Shown here one piece after another: positions 17,710-26,249 of a stretch of DNA of 64,000 bases; within the stretch, counting starts at the first letter, position 1, and each line of letters starts with the position of its first letter. The DNA comes from an archaeon. GTDB taxonomy: Archaea > Asgardarchaeota > Thorarchaeia > Thorarchaeales > Thorarchaeaceae. A program made the position numbers and the translations under genes. Location: assembly GCA_024276825.1 (NCBI GenBank), contig JAJRWI010000033.1, positions 62,001-126,000 of the forward strand. Reading direction: 5' to 3'. The notes under the pieces were generated by a model. That model was not told the DNA's origin. It ran no database searches and saw only the letters and a program-made list of their open reading frames with translations.

Positions 17710-18888
17710 GTGCACTCAATCACAAGAGTCGTGATAATCGGTGCTGGTCTTGGTGGTCTTCTTGCTGGCGCTTTACTGAGCAAGGATGGGTTCGAGGTCA
17801 CAATTCTTGAGAGGATGAACTTCATCGGTGGAAGGTTTACCAGCTTTGAGAAATATGGCGTTCCCATACCCACTGGGGCTGTCCACATGATACCTCACAG
17901 ATTTGGCCCAATGAAGACCCTACTCATTGATAGACTCCACCTCCCCGTTGAACTGATCGATGCTGGGAGGCCCGCCATACTTGATCAGAGCGGCGAATAT
18001 ATCGAGCTGGGCGGCGGCGGAGCTGCGAAGTTATTCTTGAAGTCAATCATTGGAAATAAACGAGCCAATCGTATCATGGACTCGATATACGAGTTCTCAA
18101 TCGGACTTAGGGGGAATGAGATTCCTCTCTCTGAGAGAATTGCATTCATGAATCTCATTAGAAAATACAGTCATCATGTCACGCCAAAAGGCGGAGTCAA
18201 ATCAGTGATTGATGCACTTGTTGAAACAATACAGTCACATGGAGGCAGAATCAGGCTGAACCATGAGGTCAATGCGATTGATATGGTGTCTGATCAATTT
18301 CTGGTCCACGCTAAGGGTGAAAGACTCCCCGCTGATGTCGTGGTGGCGAATTGCAGCCCTGACATCATTCCAGACCTTCTCGGCGAAACACACAGACTAC
18401 TGGGAATGAAGTTTATGAAACGCGTTGAGGACAATCATCCAGTTAATGGAATAAAGATTGCAGTGGTCTGCTCACATCAGGTGTTTCCTCGATCAATTGT
18501 CTTCACCCCCTATCTTAAAATAATATCAGGATTTTCTGAGCCCACTGTAGCAGACCCAGAGATGGCATCTGGCAAACATCTTATTCTGAGTCATCAGAAG
18601 CTCAGACCGGGCTCAATTGAATCACAGATTAAAAGGGCCATGGAGGACTTTAAGTCAATCATCACTGATTTTGACACAAGCTGTAAGACTGTGGCGATTC
18701 AAATATTTCGAGGAGAATACCCTGTCAATCGTGCATCTCAGGGTGCTGACTTTGAGCCAATAACCAAGATTCCAGGTCTCTATCTTGTGGGAGATGGAGT
18801 CAAGCCGCGAGGCCATATCATGACAGAAGGCGTTGCAAAATCTGTTGAGATCGCAGTTGATCACATCACAGGAGGCCTGGCAAAATGA
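17710..18888 (+). CDS. Phytoene dehydrogenase-like FAD oxidoreductase
   Basis: This 392-residue flavoprotein has an N-terminal dinucleotide fold (VVIIGAGLGGLLAGALLS, LERMNFIGGRF) and the C-terminal FAD signature IPGLYLVGDGVKPRGHIMTEGVAKS, as in the CrtI/phytoene desaturase and prenyl-reductase superfamily. The gene overlaps the next, a ferredoxin, by 4 bases (ATGA), so the ferredoxin is probably its electron donor. A role in reducing or desaturating isoprenoid chains is inference. GTG at 17710 is the only standard start, but AGGAGGTG overlaps it; the ribosome site is correctly spaced for the ATC at 17719, which would give the usual N-terminus. Confidence 0.82.
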   Translation: MHSITRVVIIGAGLGGLLAGALLSKDGFEVTILERMNFIGGRFTSFEKYGVPIPTGAVHMIPHRFGPMKTLLIDRLHLPVELIDAGRPAILDQSGEYIELGGGGAAKLFLKSIIGNKRANRIMDSIYEFSIGLRGNEIPLSERIAFMNLIRKYSHHVTPKGGVKSVIDALVETIQSHGGRIRLNHEVNAIDMVSDQFLVHAKGERLPADVVVANCSPDIIPDLLGETHRLLGMKFMKRVEDNHPVNGIKIAVVCSHQVFPRSIVFTPYLKIISGFSEPTVADPEMASGKHLILSHQKLRPGSIESQIKRAMEDFKSIITDFDTSCKTVAIQIFRGEYPVNRASQGADFEPITKIPGLYLVGDGVKPRGHIMTEGVAKSVEIAVDHITGGLAK

Positions 18889-19079
18889 AGCGACCGAAAG
18901 TCGACGAGTCATTATGCGTTGGTTGTGCACAATGCTTCCTGATATGTCCTGATGATGCAATGGATGTGTTCATCACTGCAAGGCCCGATGACAAATGTAC
19001 TGGCTGTGCTCGTTGTGTTGGTGCATGCCCCTGTGGGGCAATTGAGATGGTTGATGACGAAAGTGCAGAAGAGCAATGA
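18885..19079 (+). CDS. Two-cluster [4Fe-4S] ferredoxin
   Basis: This 64-residue ferredoxin has two complete CxxCxxCxxxCP motifs: cysteines 11, 14, 17, 21 and 38, 41, 44, 48. The two clusters would shuttle low-potential electrons. It starts inside the last codons of the FAD oxidoreductase (4-base overlap), indicating translational coupling and a dedicated donor or acceptor role for that flavoprotein. It converges directly with hutU, with no gap. Confidence 0.92.
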   Translation: MKRPKVDESLCVGCAQCFLICPDDAMDVFITARPDDKCTGCARCVGACPCGAIEMVDDESAEEQ

Positions 19080-21107
19080 TTAATTTCTCTTCTTCTCAAA
19101 GGCCTCCTCCACCAATGATTCCACAAGTCCGTCTTCTGGAATGAATGGTAGTGTAATGTGGCCCTTTCCATCCATGGCCTTGTTCCAGTCAATCACAGTC
19201 TCAATTGCATGTTCGTTTCTTGCCCATGCTCTTCTAGCGACGCCGCCCATAACATCCCAGTCAAGAGCCGACCTTATGATACGGTCAACTCGTTCGCTGC
19301 CATCAAGGACCAGTCCAAACCCCCCGTTGATTGCCTTACCTGTTCCCACACCTCCTCCATTGGAAAGGACTGCCATAGTCATTCCCCTAGCAATATTTCC
19401 TGCCCAACACTGGTGAGCCATGTCACTTGTTATATTACTCCCATCATAGATGTTGGAGGTCTCTCTGAATGGTGAATCAGTTCCTCCAGTATCATGGTGG
19501 TCTCTTCCAAGCATCACGGGTCCTATCTTGCCTTCTCGCACCAGCTTGTTGAATGCCAAGGCTATCTTCATACGACCCTGTGCATCAGCATACAGGATTC
19601 TTGCCTGTGACCCCACAACTAGGTTGTTCTTCTCCGCATCACGAATCCAGATGTAGTTGTCACGATCTTGTCCTCTCCTAGTGGGATCAATGCATTCCAT
19701 GGCTGCCTTGTCAGTCGTTATTAGGTCTTCGTGCTTTCCGCTGAGACACACCCATCTGAAGGGTCCATAGCCGTAGTCGAAACAGATTGGTCCCATTATA
19801 TCCTCCACATAGCTTGGGAAGATGAAACCATCCGATGTGTCCTTGCCATTCTTTGCTATCTCTCTCACACCGGCATCAAATACAGCCTTCATGAAGGAGT
19901 TTCCATAGTCCCAGAAGAATGTTCCACGCTCTGTCATTGCTCGTATCAGTTCGAACTGCTTACGTAACGACTTGTCAATGAGTTTCTTGAACTCTTCGTG
20001 GTCCCTCCTCAGGAGTTCTCTACCCTCTTCAAATGTGACTCCCTGTGGTGTGTATCCACCATCATAGACATCATGACAAGATGTCTGGTCCGATGCCAAC
20101 TCTATCTTGATGTCATTGTCATAGACATATTGCCATAGATCTACAATGTTTCCATAATAGCCAATGGACACAGGCTGCCCGTTCGTACGATACTCATCTA
20201 CCCACTCAAATATCTCATCAAGGTCGTCAGACCACTTGCTGAGCCAGCCCTGCTCAATCCTAGTGTCAATTCTGCTCTTGTCCACTTCAGCAATGACTCC
20301 GATTCCTCCCGCAATCTCAACTGCTTTGGCCTGTGCACCACTCATACCCCCAAGACCAGATGTCAGATAGACCTTTCCAGACAAATCCTTGTCCTCTGGT
20401 ATTCCCAAATAGAGTCTGCCTGCATTAAGGAGCGTTATATATGTTCCATGAACGATTCCCTGAGGCCCTATGTACATCCAACCTCCAGCTGTCATCTGGC
20501 CATAGTTGGCTACTCCCATTGCTGTGGCTCTGTGAAAGTCCTCTGGCGTATCAAACATTCCCACCATCAGACCGTTAGTTGAGATGACTCTTGGAGCATT
20601 CCTGTGCGATGGAAACAGTCCAACAGGATGACCAGAACTCACAACAAGTGTCTGCTCCTCATTCATAACCTCAAGATACATTTTTATCAAACGATATTCT
20701 AACCAATTGTTACAAACCTGGCCACTCTCGCCGTACGTCACGAGCTCATAAGGGTAGAGAGCAACATCAAAGTCCAGATTATTGTCGATCATGACCTGAA
20801 TGGCCCGCGCCTCAAGGATTCCTCTATACTCATCCACAGGCTTAGCTTTGATGGCCCCAGGAGGTCGATAGCGGTAGGCATAGATTCTGCCTCGAGTCAT
20901 TAACTCCTCAAGGAACTCAGGGGCTAGCTTCTCATGCAGCTCATTGGGGACATATCTGAGTGCATTCTTCAGTGCAGTCACTGTGTCATGATAATTCAGT
21001 GTGAATCCTCTGTTTGGGGCACGTCTGTACTTGGGATCAAATTCAGGATACGGAGGTAATTCTTTAGGGAGCTTGATAGTCATGGCTCTGGAAACATCTA
21101 GTTTCAT
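19080..21107 (-). CDS. hutU: Urocanate hydratase, long (about 675-residue) form
   Basis: This enzyme converts urocanate to imidazolonepropionate using tightly bound NAD as an electrophile. Diagnostic segments: GGWMYIGPQGIVHGTY, GLGGMSGAQAKAVEIAG (NAD-binding Gly-rich loop), ASDQTSCHD and the YGPFRWVCLSG block carrying the conserved cysteine. The length resembles the ~676-residue form known in animals rather than the ~555-residue common bacterial form. An open frame reaches 21293, but it overlaps the neighbouring gene and has no family similarity; ATG 21107 (ATG 21083 also possible) has GGAAG 7 bases upstream. It is separated from hutH/hutI by endonuclease V and the flavoprotein/ferredoxin genes. 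Confidence 0.95.
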   Translation of the reverse strand: MKLDVSRAMTIKLPKELPPYPEFDPKYRRAPNRGFTLNYHDTVTALKNALRYVPNELHEKLAPEFLEELMTRGRIYAYRYRPPGAIKAKPVDEYRGILEARAIQVMIDNNLDFDVALYPYELVTYGESGQVCNNWLEYRLIKMYLEVMNEEQTLVVSSGHPVGLFPSHRNAPRVISTNGLMVGMFDTPEDFHRATAMGVANYGQMTAGGWMYIGPQGIVHGTYITLLNAGRLYLGIPEDKDLSGKVYLTSGLGGMSGAQAKAVEIAGGIGVIAEVDKSRIDTRIEQGWLSKWSDDLDEIFEWVDEYRTNGQPVSIGYYGNIVDLWQYVYDNDIKIELASDQTSCHDVYDGGYTPQGVTFEEGRELLRRDHEEFKKLIDKSLRKQFELIRAMTERGTFFWDYGNSFMKAVFDAGVREIAKNGKDTSDGFIFPSYVEDIMGPICFDYGYGPFRWVCLSGKHEDLITTDKAAMECIDPTRRGQDRDNYIWIRDAEKNNLVVGSQARILYADAQGRMKIALAFNKLVREGKIGPVMLGRDHHDTGGTDSPFRETSNIYDGSNITSDMAHQCWAGNIARGMTMAVLSNGGGVGTGKAINGGFGLVLDGSERVDRIIRSALDWDVMGGVARRAWARNEHAIETVIDWNKAMDGKGHITLPFIPEDGLVESLVEEAFEKKRN

Positions 21108-21168
21108 CATACCACTTCCAATCACTTTTGACTCAGTAATTGGATTTATGCATTCCGAAATAATATGA

Positions 21169-21747
21169 CTAGATTGCCACAACTGGAGTACGTTCGGGCT
21201 TCCAACCCAGTCGTTTCGCCTTTTGAAAGGCCTCACTTGCCTCTTTGTACTTTCCAATGATCCACAGGACAAGTCGTAGCTTGTACCATGCATCTGGATC
21301 TTCGGGATTGGCCTTTACCTCTGCCTTCGCTGCCTTCTCATACTTCTTGTATTCCTTGATCTCTTTCTTACGCTCTTTCAATGTGGTCCGCAAGACACTA
21401 AATACATAATCTGGCTGACGATTGAAGACAAAATTCATGAACTCATTGGGTCTTCCCTTCGCAAACCGTGTGAATATTGTCCTTGGAGTGTCGGAAGTCT
21501 TGCTTATCTCCCCCTGCAAAAGTTGACGTTCATAATCATGCTGCAAGAAGTCCAAGAACTCCTTCATATGGAAAGTTATAGGATCATCCAGTCCACGTCC
21601 GCGCTCACAGCAGTTATACTCAAAGTAGACAAGGTTCGTTCCAACATCATAAGTGACACTTGGGGTCGCACCAATTTTTTTCAGATCCTCAATTACATCC
21701 CGCACCCTGTAACTTTTTCTCTGTTTCAGCCTGACCTCCATATCCAA
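21169..21747 (-). CDS. Hypothetical protein with TPR-like C-terminus
   Basis: I do not recognise this 192-residue protein. The first 100 residues are mixed alpha/beta with a YNCCERGRG segment near 49. Residues about 125-150 are very rich in Lys and Glu and likely coiled. The C-terminal segment (ANPEDPDAWYKLRLVLWIIG then KEASEAFQKAKRLGW) has the consensus of a tetratricopeptide repeat, hinting at protein binding. It is the last gene of the long minus-strand run, 65 bases downstream of ecfT and upstream of hutU. Its frame overlaps only the spurious upstream extension of hutU. Confidence 0.65.
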   Translation of the reverse strand: MDMEVRLKQRKSYRVRDVIEDLKKIGATPSVTYDVGTNLVYFEYNCCERGRGLDDPITFHMKEFLDFLQHDYERQLLQGEISKTSDTPRTIFTRFAKGRPNEFMNFVFNRQPDYVFSVLRTTLKERKKEIKEYKKYEKAAKAEVKANPEDPDAWYKLRLVLWIIGKYKEASEAFQKAKRLGWKPERTPVVAI

Positions 21748-21812
21748 ACAACTCTCCTCATTTTGACGAGACCTCTATTAATAATATAACAACTTGCTGA
21801 TAAATGAATTTG

Positions 21813-22541
21813 CTAGAAGGGAAGATCCCATAGCATCCATTGGGGCATTGCCAAAAACAAGTGCGCATATATCATAATCAGAAGAATGCCTATTGATAGA
21901 ATGGTCAGTGCCCAGTCTTGCTTTCTAAATACAAGTTCTTCCAAGTATGTACGGTCATCAGTGGCACCGAACCCTCTCGACTCCATACTCTCAGCAATGG
22001 ACAGAGCCCTTCTGATTGATACTATGATCAATGGAACGATTATCGGGACTATATTCCTAATCCTCTTTAACAGATTGCCCTTGTCAAGTTCAACGCCCCG
22101 TGCTCTCTGGGCATCCATAATGGCATACGCCTCATATCCTAATGTTGGAACATATCGCATGGCCATGCTCATTGCGAATGCGAACTCAAACCTGATGCCC
22201 ATCTGAATCATTGCCTGTGAGAGCTCATCTGGGTGCACGGTGAGGAAGAACACAGAGAACGAGGTCATTATGCAGATCAGTCTGAGAGCGAGAGCAAGAG
22301 AGTGTGAGAACGGGTTCTCTGTGGTGGAGATCAGTGTGTTTATGATGAGAATAAAAACGATGAGGACCGAGAGGCCTCTCATTGACCTTAGCCATCTTCT
22401 GAACGATTTGGCTGCAATGATAATGGGTATTAATGATGCCAAGATGATCAGGAGGGGGATTATGCTTAGAAACATTATTGATACGGTGGCAAACATGATG
22501 GACATGACAAGCTTTGACCTAGGGTCCAATCGATGAATCAT
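21813..22541 (-). CDS. ecfT: ECF transporter transmembrane subunit EcfT
   Basis: This 242-residue membrane protein has N-terminal hydrophobic helices (after RLDPRSKL), the cytoplasmic coupling helices and the AxxARG-type motif MDAQRARGVELDKG near residue 140, with a second SMESRGFG motif near 188. These arginine motifs contact the ATPases in energy-coupling-factor vitamin/metal importers. AGGA lies 5 bases before the ATG. It is downstream of two EcfA ATPase genes, giving a complete A-A'-T energizing module; no substrate-binding S component is found in the window. Confidence 0.9.
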   Translation of the reverse strand: MIHRLDPRSKLVMSIMFATVSIMFLSIIPLLIILASLIPIIIAAKSFRRWLRSMRGLSVLIVFILIINTLISTTENPFSHSLALALRLICIMTSFSVFFLTVHPDELSQAMIQMGIRFEFAFAMSMAMRYVPTLGYEAYAIMDAQRARGVELDKGNLLKRIRNIVPIIVPLIIVSIRRALSIAESMESRGFGATDDRTYLEELVFRKQDWALTILSIGILLIMIYAHLFLAMPQWMLWDLPF

Positions 22542-22585
22542 AGAATCCTGCTTGATGTATTGAAATATCTCAAGAAACGAAATCT

Positions 22586-23410
22586 CTATCGCCCCCCTAC
22601 TATCTTGATTATGGTTTCGACAATATCGTTGACCGATGTCTGCCTTACGGAAACTCCATCAAACATCTCCGATAACGCTCTTACTGCTTGAGTCATCTGC
22701 GGGTATGTCAGCGAGCACTTCTGTATCACATCATCATTGCTGAGGACTGATGTTGTTGGACCGTCTGCAATTATCCTCCCGTCCGACATTGCAATAGTCC
22801 TTGGGAAATAATTGATTACAAACTCGATGTCATGGGTGACAACAATTACCGTTCTACCCTCTCGGTTCATCTCAAATAACATCTCAGCAAGACGTTCCTT
22901 TTGTCTTGCATCCTGCCCAATCGTAGGCTCGTCCAAGGCCAGTACTTGAGGTCCAGTTGCAAGAACAGAAGCGAGAGCGACACGCTTCCTCTCTCCTCCT
23001 GACAATGTGAATGGAGACCTCTCTGCCAAGTCTGCCAGCCCCAATCTCTCAAGGGTGGTATTACATCTCTCAGTGATCTCATTGGAAGGATACCCAAGAC
23101 TCTTCAGGCTGAACTCTACCTCTTTTCTACAACTCTCTAGAAAGAGCTGATGGTCGGGGTTCTGGAAGACAAGACCTACTATTCGTGATATCTCTGCTAC
23201 CGACATTTTCGCTGTATCTTGCCCTTTGATAAACACATGCCCCTTTTGAGGACGTAGCAGACCGTTGAAGTGCTTGATCAATGTAGTCTTTCCAGCACCA
23301 TTATTTCCCATTATTGCTACTAACTCCCCTGCATCAATCTGTAATGAAACCCCCCTCAATGCAGTATATATTCCATCATATGAATAATGGACATTGTCAA
23401 GAATTATCAT
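22586..23410 (-). CDS. ecfA: ECF transporter ATPase EcfA (second copy)
   Basis: This 274-residue ABC ATPase has Walker A GNNGAGKTT (35-43), Q-loop VFQNPDHQLF, signature LSGGERKRVALASVLA, Walker B VLALDEPTIGQD and a VTHD switch. The QNPD(H/N)Q loop is typical of ECF/cobalt-type importer ATPases. It overlaps the preceding EcfA by 4 bases and precedes ecfT by 44 bases, so the three are one operon. The C-terminal ~60 residues form the helical tail seen in this subfamily. The imported substrate is unknown because no S subunit is nearby. Confidence 0.9.
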   Translation of the reverse strand: MIILDNVHYSYDGIYTALRGVSLQIDAGELVAIMGNNGAGKTTLIKHFNGLLRPQKGHVFIKGQDTAKMSVAEISRIVGLVFQNPDHQLFLESCRKEVEFSLKSLGYPSNEITERCNTTLERLGLADLAERSPFTLSGGERKRVALASVLATGPQVLALDEPTIGQDARQKERLAEMLFEMNREGRTVIVVTHDIEFVINYFPRTIAMSDGRIIADGPTTSVLSNDDVIQKCSLTYPQMTQAVRALSEMFDGVSVRQTSVNDIVETIIKIVGGR

Positions 23411-24249
23411 TCTGCCACCTCCTGCACCAACGTGGCAAGCTCTTGACCAGTAAGTGGTACACCGGGAAGTCTGATCCCTCTCTCTATGAGTTCCCTGTAG
23501 ACTTCAACCGCCTTGGGTACTCCCACTCCTATCTCATGACAGATGTCTTTAACAAGCACCTCCCGCGGTGGACCATCCACTACAATTTGTCCTTTGTCCA
23601 TCAGAATGACTCGTGTTGCGTCCTTTGCAACGAGATCCAAGCGATGTTCAACAAGGACGACCGTCATCCCCTTCTCCTTATTCAAATATGCGATTATTTC
23701 AAGTATTTTCTCGGCACTCTGTGGGTCAAGGTTTGAAGTAGGTTCATCAGCCACAAGTATCTCGGGCTTCAAGGACAATGCTGCAGCCATTGCCACACGC
23801 TGTTGTTCCCCGCCACTCATCTCATGTGGGTGTTTCTCTCTCAGGCTCTTGAGGTCAAGAAGGTCAATTATCTCCTCTATTCTTCTTCGTATTTCAACGG
23901 GTTCAACACCCAAATTCTCAGGGCCAAATGCTAGTTCCTTCTCCACATTGAGTGTGACAAGCTGATTCTCAGGATTCTGGAACACCATTCCCACAAGAGA
24001 TGCAAAGTCCGAAACCCCATGTTCCCTTGTGTCCATCCCATTGACATACACATGCCCACCGATATACCCTCTATGAAACTGCGGTATCAATGCATTGATT
24101 GCCCTACACAATGTTGTCTTTCCACATCCAGATGGGCCTGTGATCACTACATACTCCCCTCGGTCAATAGTGAGTGAGACCTTGTTCAATGCTAGTTTTT
24201 CAGTCCCATAATATTTGAAACTGAAATTGTCGAATCTTATGAGTCCCAT
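23407..24249 (-). CDS. ecfA: ECF transporter ATPase EcfA (first copy)
   Basis: This roughly 280-residue ABC ATPase shows Walker A GPSGCGKTT, Q-loop VFQNPENQLVT, signature MSGGEQQRVAMAAAL, Walker B ILVADEPTSNLD and VEHR at the switch. It pairs with the next gene as the second nucleotide-binding subunit of an ECF module. TTG 24255 is possible, but ATG 24249 fits a GAGTGA site better. It begins within 10 bases of the DHH gene's stop, joining the transporter to the archaeal housekeeping operon upstream. Confidence 0.9.
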   Translation of the reverse strand: MGLIRFDNFSFKYYGTEKLALNKVSLTIDRGEYVVITGPSGCGKTTLCRAINALIPQFHRGYIGGHVYVNGMDTREHGVSDFASLVGMVFQNPENQLVTLNVEKELAFGPENLGVEPVEIRRRIEEIIDLLDLKSLREKHPHEMSGGEQQRVAMAAALSLKPEILVADEPTSNLDPQSAEKILEIIAYLNKEKGMTVVLVEHRLDLVAKDATRVILMDKGQIVVDGPPREVLVKDICHEIGVGVPKAVEVYRELIERGIRLPGVPLTGQELATLVQEVAE

Positions 24250-24255
24250 AATCAA

Positions 24256-25248
24256 TCACTCACTAGATGTCTTTCTAGCCAATGCCTTTCTTATCAGGTC
24301 TACTGCTTTTTCCAATGCCTTATCCCGGTTTTTCTTACCATTGGCTCCTGCTGCGTTTGAGTGCCCCCCACCAACACCCCCAATGAAGTTTCCTATGGGC
24401 TCCATGATATCTCTGCCCAGATTGATACCCGTTTCATTCGAGAACTGCATAGTGCTTCTTGCACTCAATCTGACTACACCTTTTGACGGCCTTCCACCGA
24501 CAATAGCAACATCTGCTCCAAGGTCTATAAATGCACGACATGCACTGGCTTCGAAAGCATTGATTTTTGAGGTGACTATTATCCAGTCATCTATGAGGTG
24601 TAGTTCAAGACGCGATGCGGCCTTGAGTCGGGCTATTTTCTCTGACCTGTCTGGTTTTATCATTAGTGCTTCGATGCATCGCGAATAGTCTGCACCTGCC
24701 TTCATGAGGTTCAATACTGTTTTGACAGTATTCATGGTACAATAGATGAATCTGCGTGTGTCAAACAGCATTCCCACGAGAAGTAGGTTTGCAATCTGTT
24801 CGGTCATGGGGATGTTATACTTGTCAAAGAGCTCGACCATGATCTCACAAGTTGATGACTTACTCGAGTCGGTGACTCCATACTTTGCCAGTGAAGAGAG
24901 CTCCGTGTTGTCCTCATGGTGGTCAATCACTAGAGTCTGTTCTGGGTCTATAGCAACCTCCATGAAATTCAACCCTAGTTGCGACTTGCTGTTCGTGTCT
25001 ACTATCACAAGGAATGTGTAATCACTAACTATCTCCGATGCAATCTCCACTTCAGGTGCAAGATCATTCATTACCTTATTTGACAATCTACTAACATCAT
25101 CACAGACTAGGAGGACCTCACCATTTGGATTGAATCCTTTATACATGGCCCTGAATGCTAACATGGCACAGACTGCATCGGGGTCCGCATTGTGGTGACC
25201 CATGATGAGTATTTTGTCATGTTTCGAAAGCAGGGCACGCAAGTTCAA
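24256..25248 (-). CDS. DHH/DHHA1-family phosphoesterase
   Basis: This 330-residue protein has the DHH signature: GHHNADPDAV (D22, D24), VIVDTN (about D84), VIDHHED (109-111), and a C-terminal DHHA1 domain ending in GGGHSNAAGANG near 293. DHH enzymes are Mn-dependent and cleave short oligonucleotides or cyclic dinucleotides, or act as RecJ-like exonucleases. This short archaeal form commonly lies next to prefoldin beta and DUF3194-type genes, as here. TTG at 25248 follows GGAGAT by 9 bases, overlapping the DUF3194-like gene by 4 bases. The exact substrate is not determinable. Confidence 0.88.
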   Translation of the reverse strand: MNLRALLSKHDKILIMGHHNADPDAVCAMLAFRAMYKGFNPNGEVLLVCDDVSRLSNKVMNDLAPEVEIASEIVSDYTFLVIVDTNSKSQLGLNFMEVAIDPEQTLVIDHHEDNTELSSLAKYGVTDSSKSSTCEIMVELFDKYNIPMTEQIANLLLVGMLFDTRRFIYCTMNTVKTVLNLMKAGADYSRCIEALMIKPDRSEKIARLKAASRLELHLIDDWIIVTSKINAFEASACRAFIDLGADVAIVGGRPSKGVVRLSARSTMQFSNETGINLGRDIMEPIGNFIGGVGGGHSNAAGANGKKNRDKALEKAVDLIRKALARKTSSE

Positions 25249-25553
25249 CTATTCTTCATCTCCAAAAGTCGCATCTCAAGCCAGTTAACACCATGAGCAA
25301 TGGCATCTTCTATCAGTTGATTAAGATCATCAATAGTGGCATACTTTTGAGAAACCATGACATCCAGCTCAACATCGAGCTGTTCTGACAATTGCAATGT
25401 GCAAATCACACTCAAGTCCTCTATACTCTTTTCTGTCAGCCTTTCAAGAAGGTATTCAGTAACCTCCCGCTCACAGGCCTCGGTGAGTTCTTCAATACGG
25501 TCCTCCGATATCTCAGGAAGACCAATCTCAAGAACAGGTGTCATTATGCTCAC
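25245..25553 (-). CDS. DUF3194-like small archaeal protein
   Basis: This 102-residue acidic protein lies between prefoldin beta and the DHH phosphoesterase, overlapping both by 4 bases. Its position and composition (Glu-rich helices, a central LQLSEQLDVELDVMV strand pair) match what I know as the DUF3194 family, which sits at this spot in archaeal genomes. The family assignment rests mainly on context. Function unknown; the coupled starts imply stoichiometric synthesis with its neighbours. Confidence 0.7.
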   Translation of the reverse strand: MSIMTPVLEIGLPEISEDRIEELTEACEREVTEYLLERLTEKSIEDLSVICTLQLSEQLDVELDVMVSQKYATIDDLNQLIEDAIAHGVNWLEMRLLEMKNS

Positions 25554-25912
25554 TGAACCCTTAGGTTATGCTTGCTCAACTCAACCTGTATCTTGGTCTG
25601 TTGCTCCTTCAACTTCTCTGTCAAGGACTCCAACTGCTTCTTTTTTGAGGCAAGAGCAATCTCAAGAGTCTTCTCGCGATCAGTGAGTTCTTCTACAATC
25701 GTTCCTTTCTCAATCTTGAACATCACTTGTCCAACGGACTTGTAGGTCACAACATCATCGGGTTGCTTTCCAAGCTCCTCAAGCGTTGCTTTTACCTCAT
25801 TCAGCTCCTGTTGCATAGTCTGAATCATCATCTGTAAGGTCTCATGATTGCGACGTAGGTTCTCAAACTTCTGGAGTTCTTGCTCTAAACTGGGTGGTAT
25901 TGTCTGGGCCAT
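25550..25912 (-). CDS. pfdB: Prefoldin beta subunit
   Basis: This 120-residue protein consists of two long heptad-rich helices joined by the beta-hairpin segment VTYKSVGQVMFKIEKGT (about 53-70), the diagnostic prefoldin-beta arrangement. Four beta and two alpha subunits form the jellyfish-shaped chaperone that hands unfolded proteins to the thermosome. Length is standard. It lies 57 bases downstream of pcc1 and overlaps the DUF3194-like gene. Confidence 0.93.
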   Translation of the reverse strand: MAQTIPPSLEQELQKFENLRRNHETLQMMIQTMQQELNEVKATLEELGKQPDDVVTYKSVGQVMFKIEKGTIVEELTDREKTLEIALASKKKQLESLTEKLKEQQTKIQVELSKHNLRVQ

Positions 25913-25969
25913 TTAACAAACCTCCAAAGATATGGAATGTCGGTCTGCTGTTGCCTTTTTAGTCTTGGC

Positions 25970-26239
25970 TTAAGGATTTTGGCCTGTGACAAAGTCTGTT
26001 GTCTGCTTGCAACTCCATGCCCATGAGAGATACGAGTTCATTGCCGCCCTGAGCGCTGTCAGATCTCCTGCATGTATCGTGATAAATAATGTGGCCCCCT
26101 CCACCCGTATCTCCACTCTCGCCCTGTCTGTGGGGGAGGAAGTGGTTTCAGGTATGAGAGCATTTTTAATTATCTCTGCGGTTTCTTTAGTGTCAACACA
26201 AATTGTGATGGTTGCACTAATTTCAATAATCTTGTTCAC
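25970..26239 (-). CDS. pcc1: KEOPS complex subunit Pcc1
   Basis: The protein is 89 residues from GTG 26239, preceded by AGAGGT at 6 bases; a longer frame from 26287 would overlap the upstream gene and adds residues outside the family. The sequence starts with a strand (ISATITICV), continues with a helix (TAEIIKNALIPET) and ends with LRAAMNSYLSW, the conserved Pcc1 dimerisation helix. Pcc1 bridges KEOPS protomers and contacts Kae1. It sits in the usual archaeal place, before prefoldin beta. Together with Cgi121 and Sua5 13 kb away, three components of t6A synthesis are in this window; Kae1 and Bud32 are not. Confidence 0.85.
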   Translation of the reverse strand: MNKIIEISATITICVDTKETAEIIKNALIPETTSSPTDRARVEIRVEGATLFITIHAGDLTALRAAMNSYLSWAWSCKQTTDFVTGQNP

Positions 26240-26249
26240 AACAATACCT

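Noticed and set aside
21108..21293. N-terminal extension of urocanate hydratase to 21293
   Set aside because: It overlaps the neighbouring hypothetical gene and matches no HutU sequence; ATG 21107 gives the usual start.
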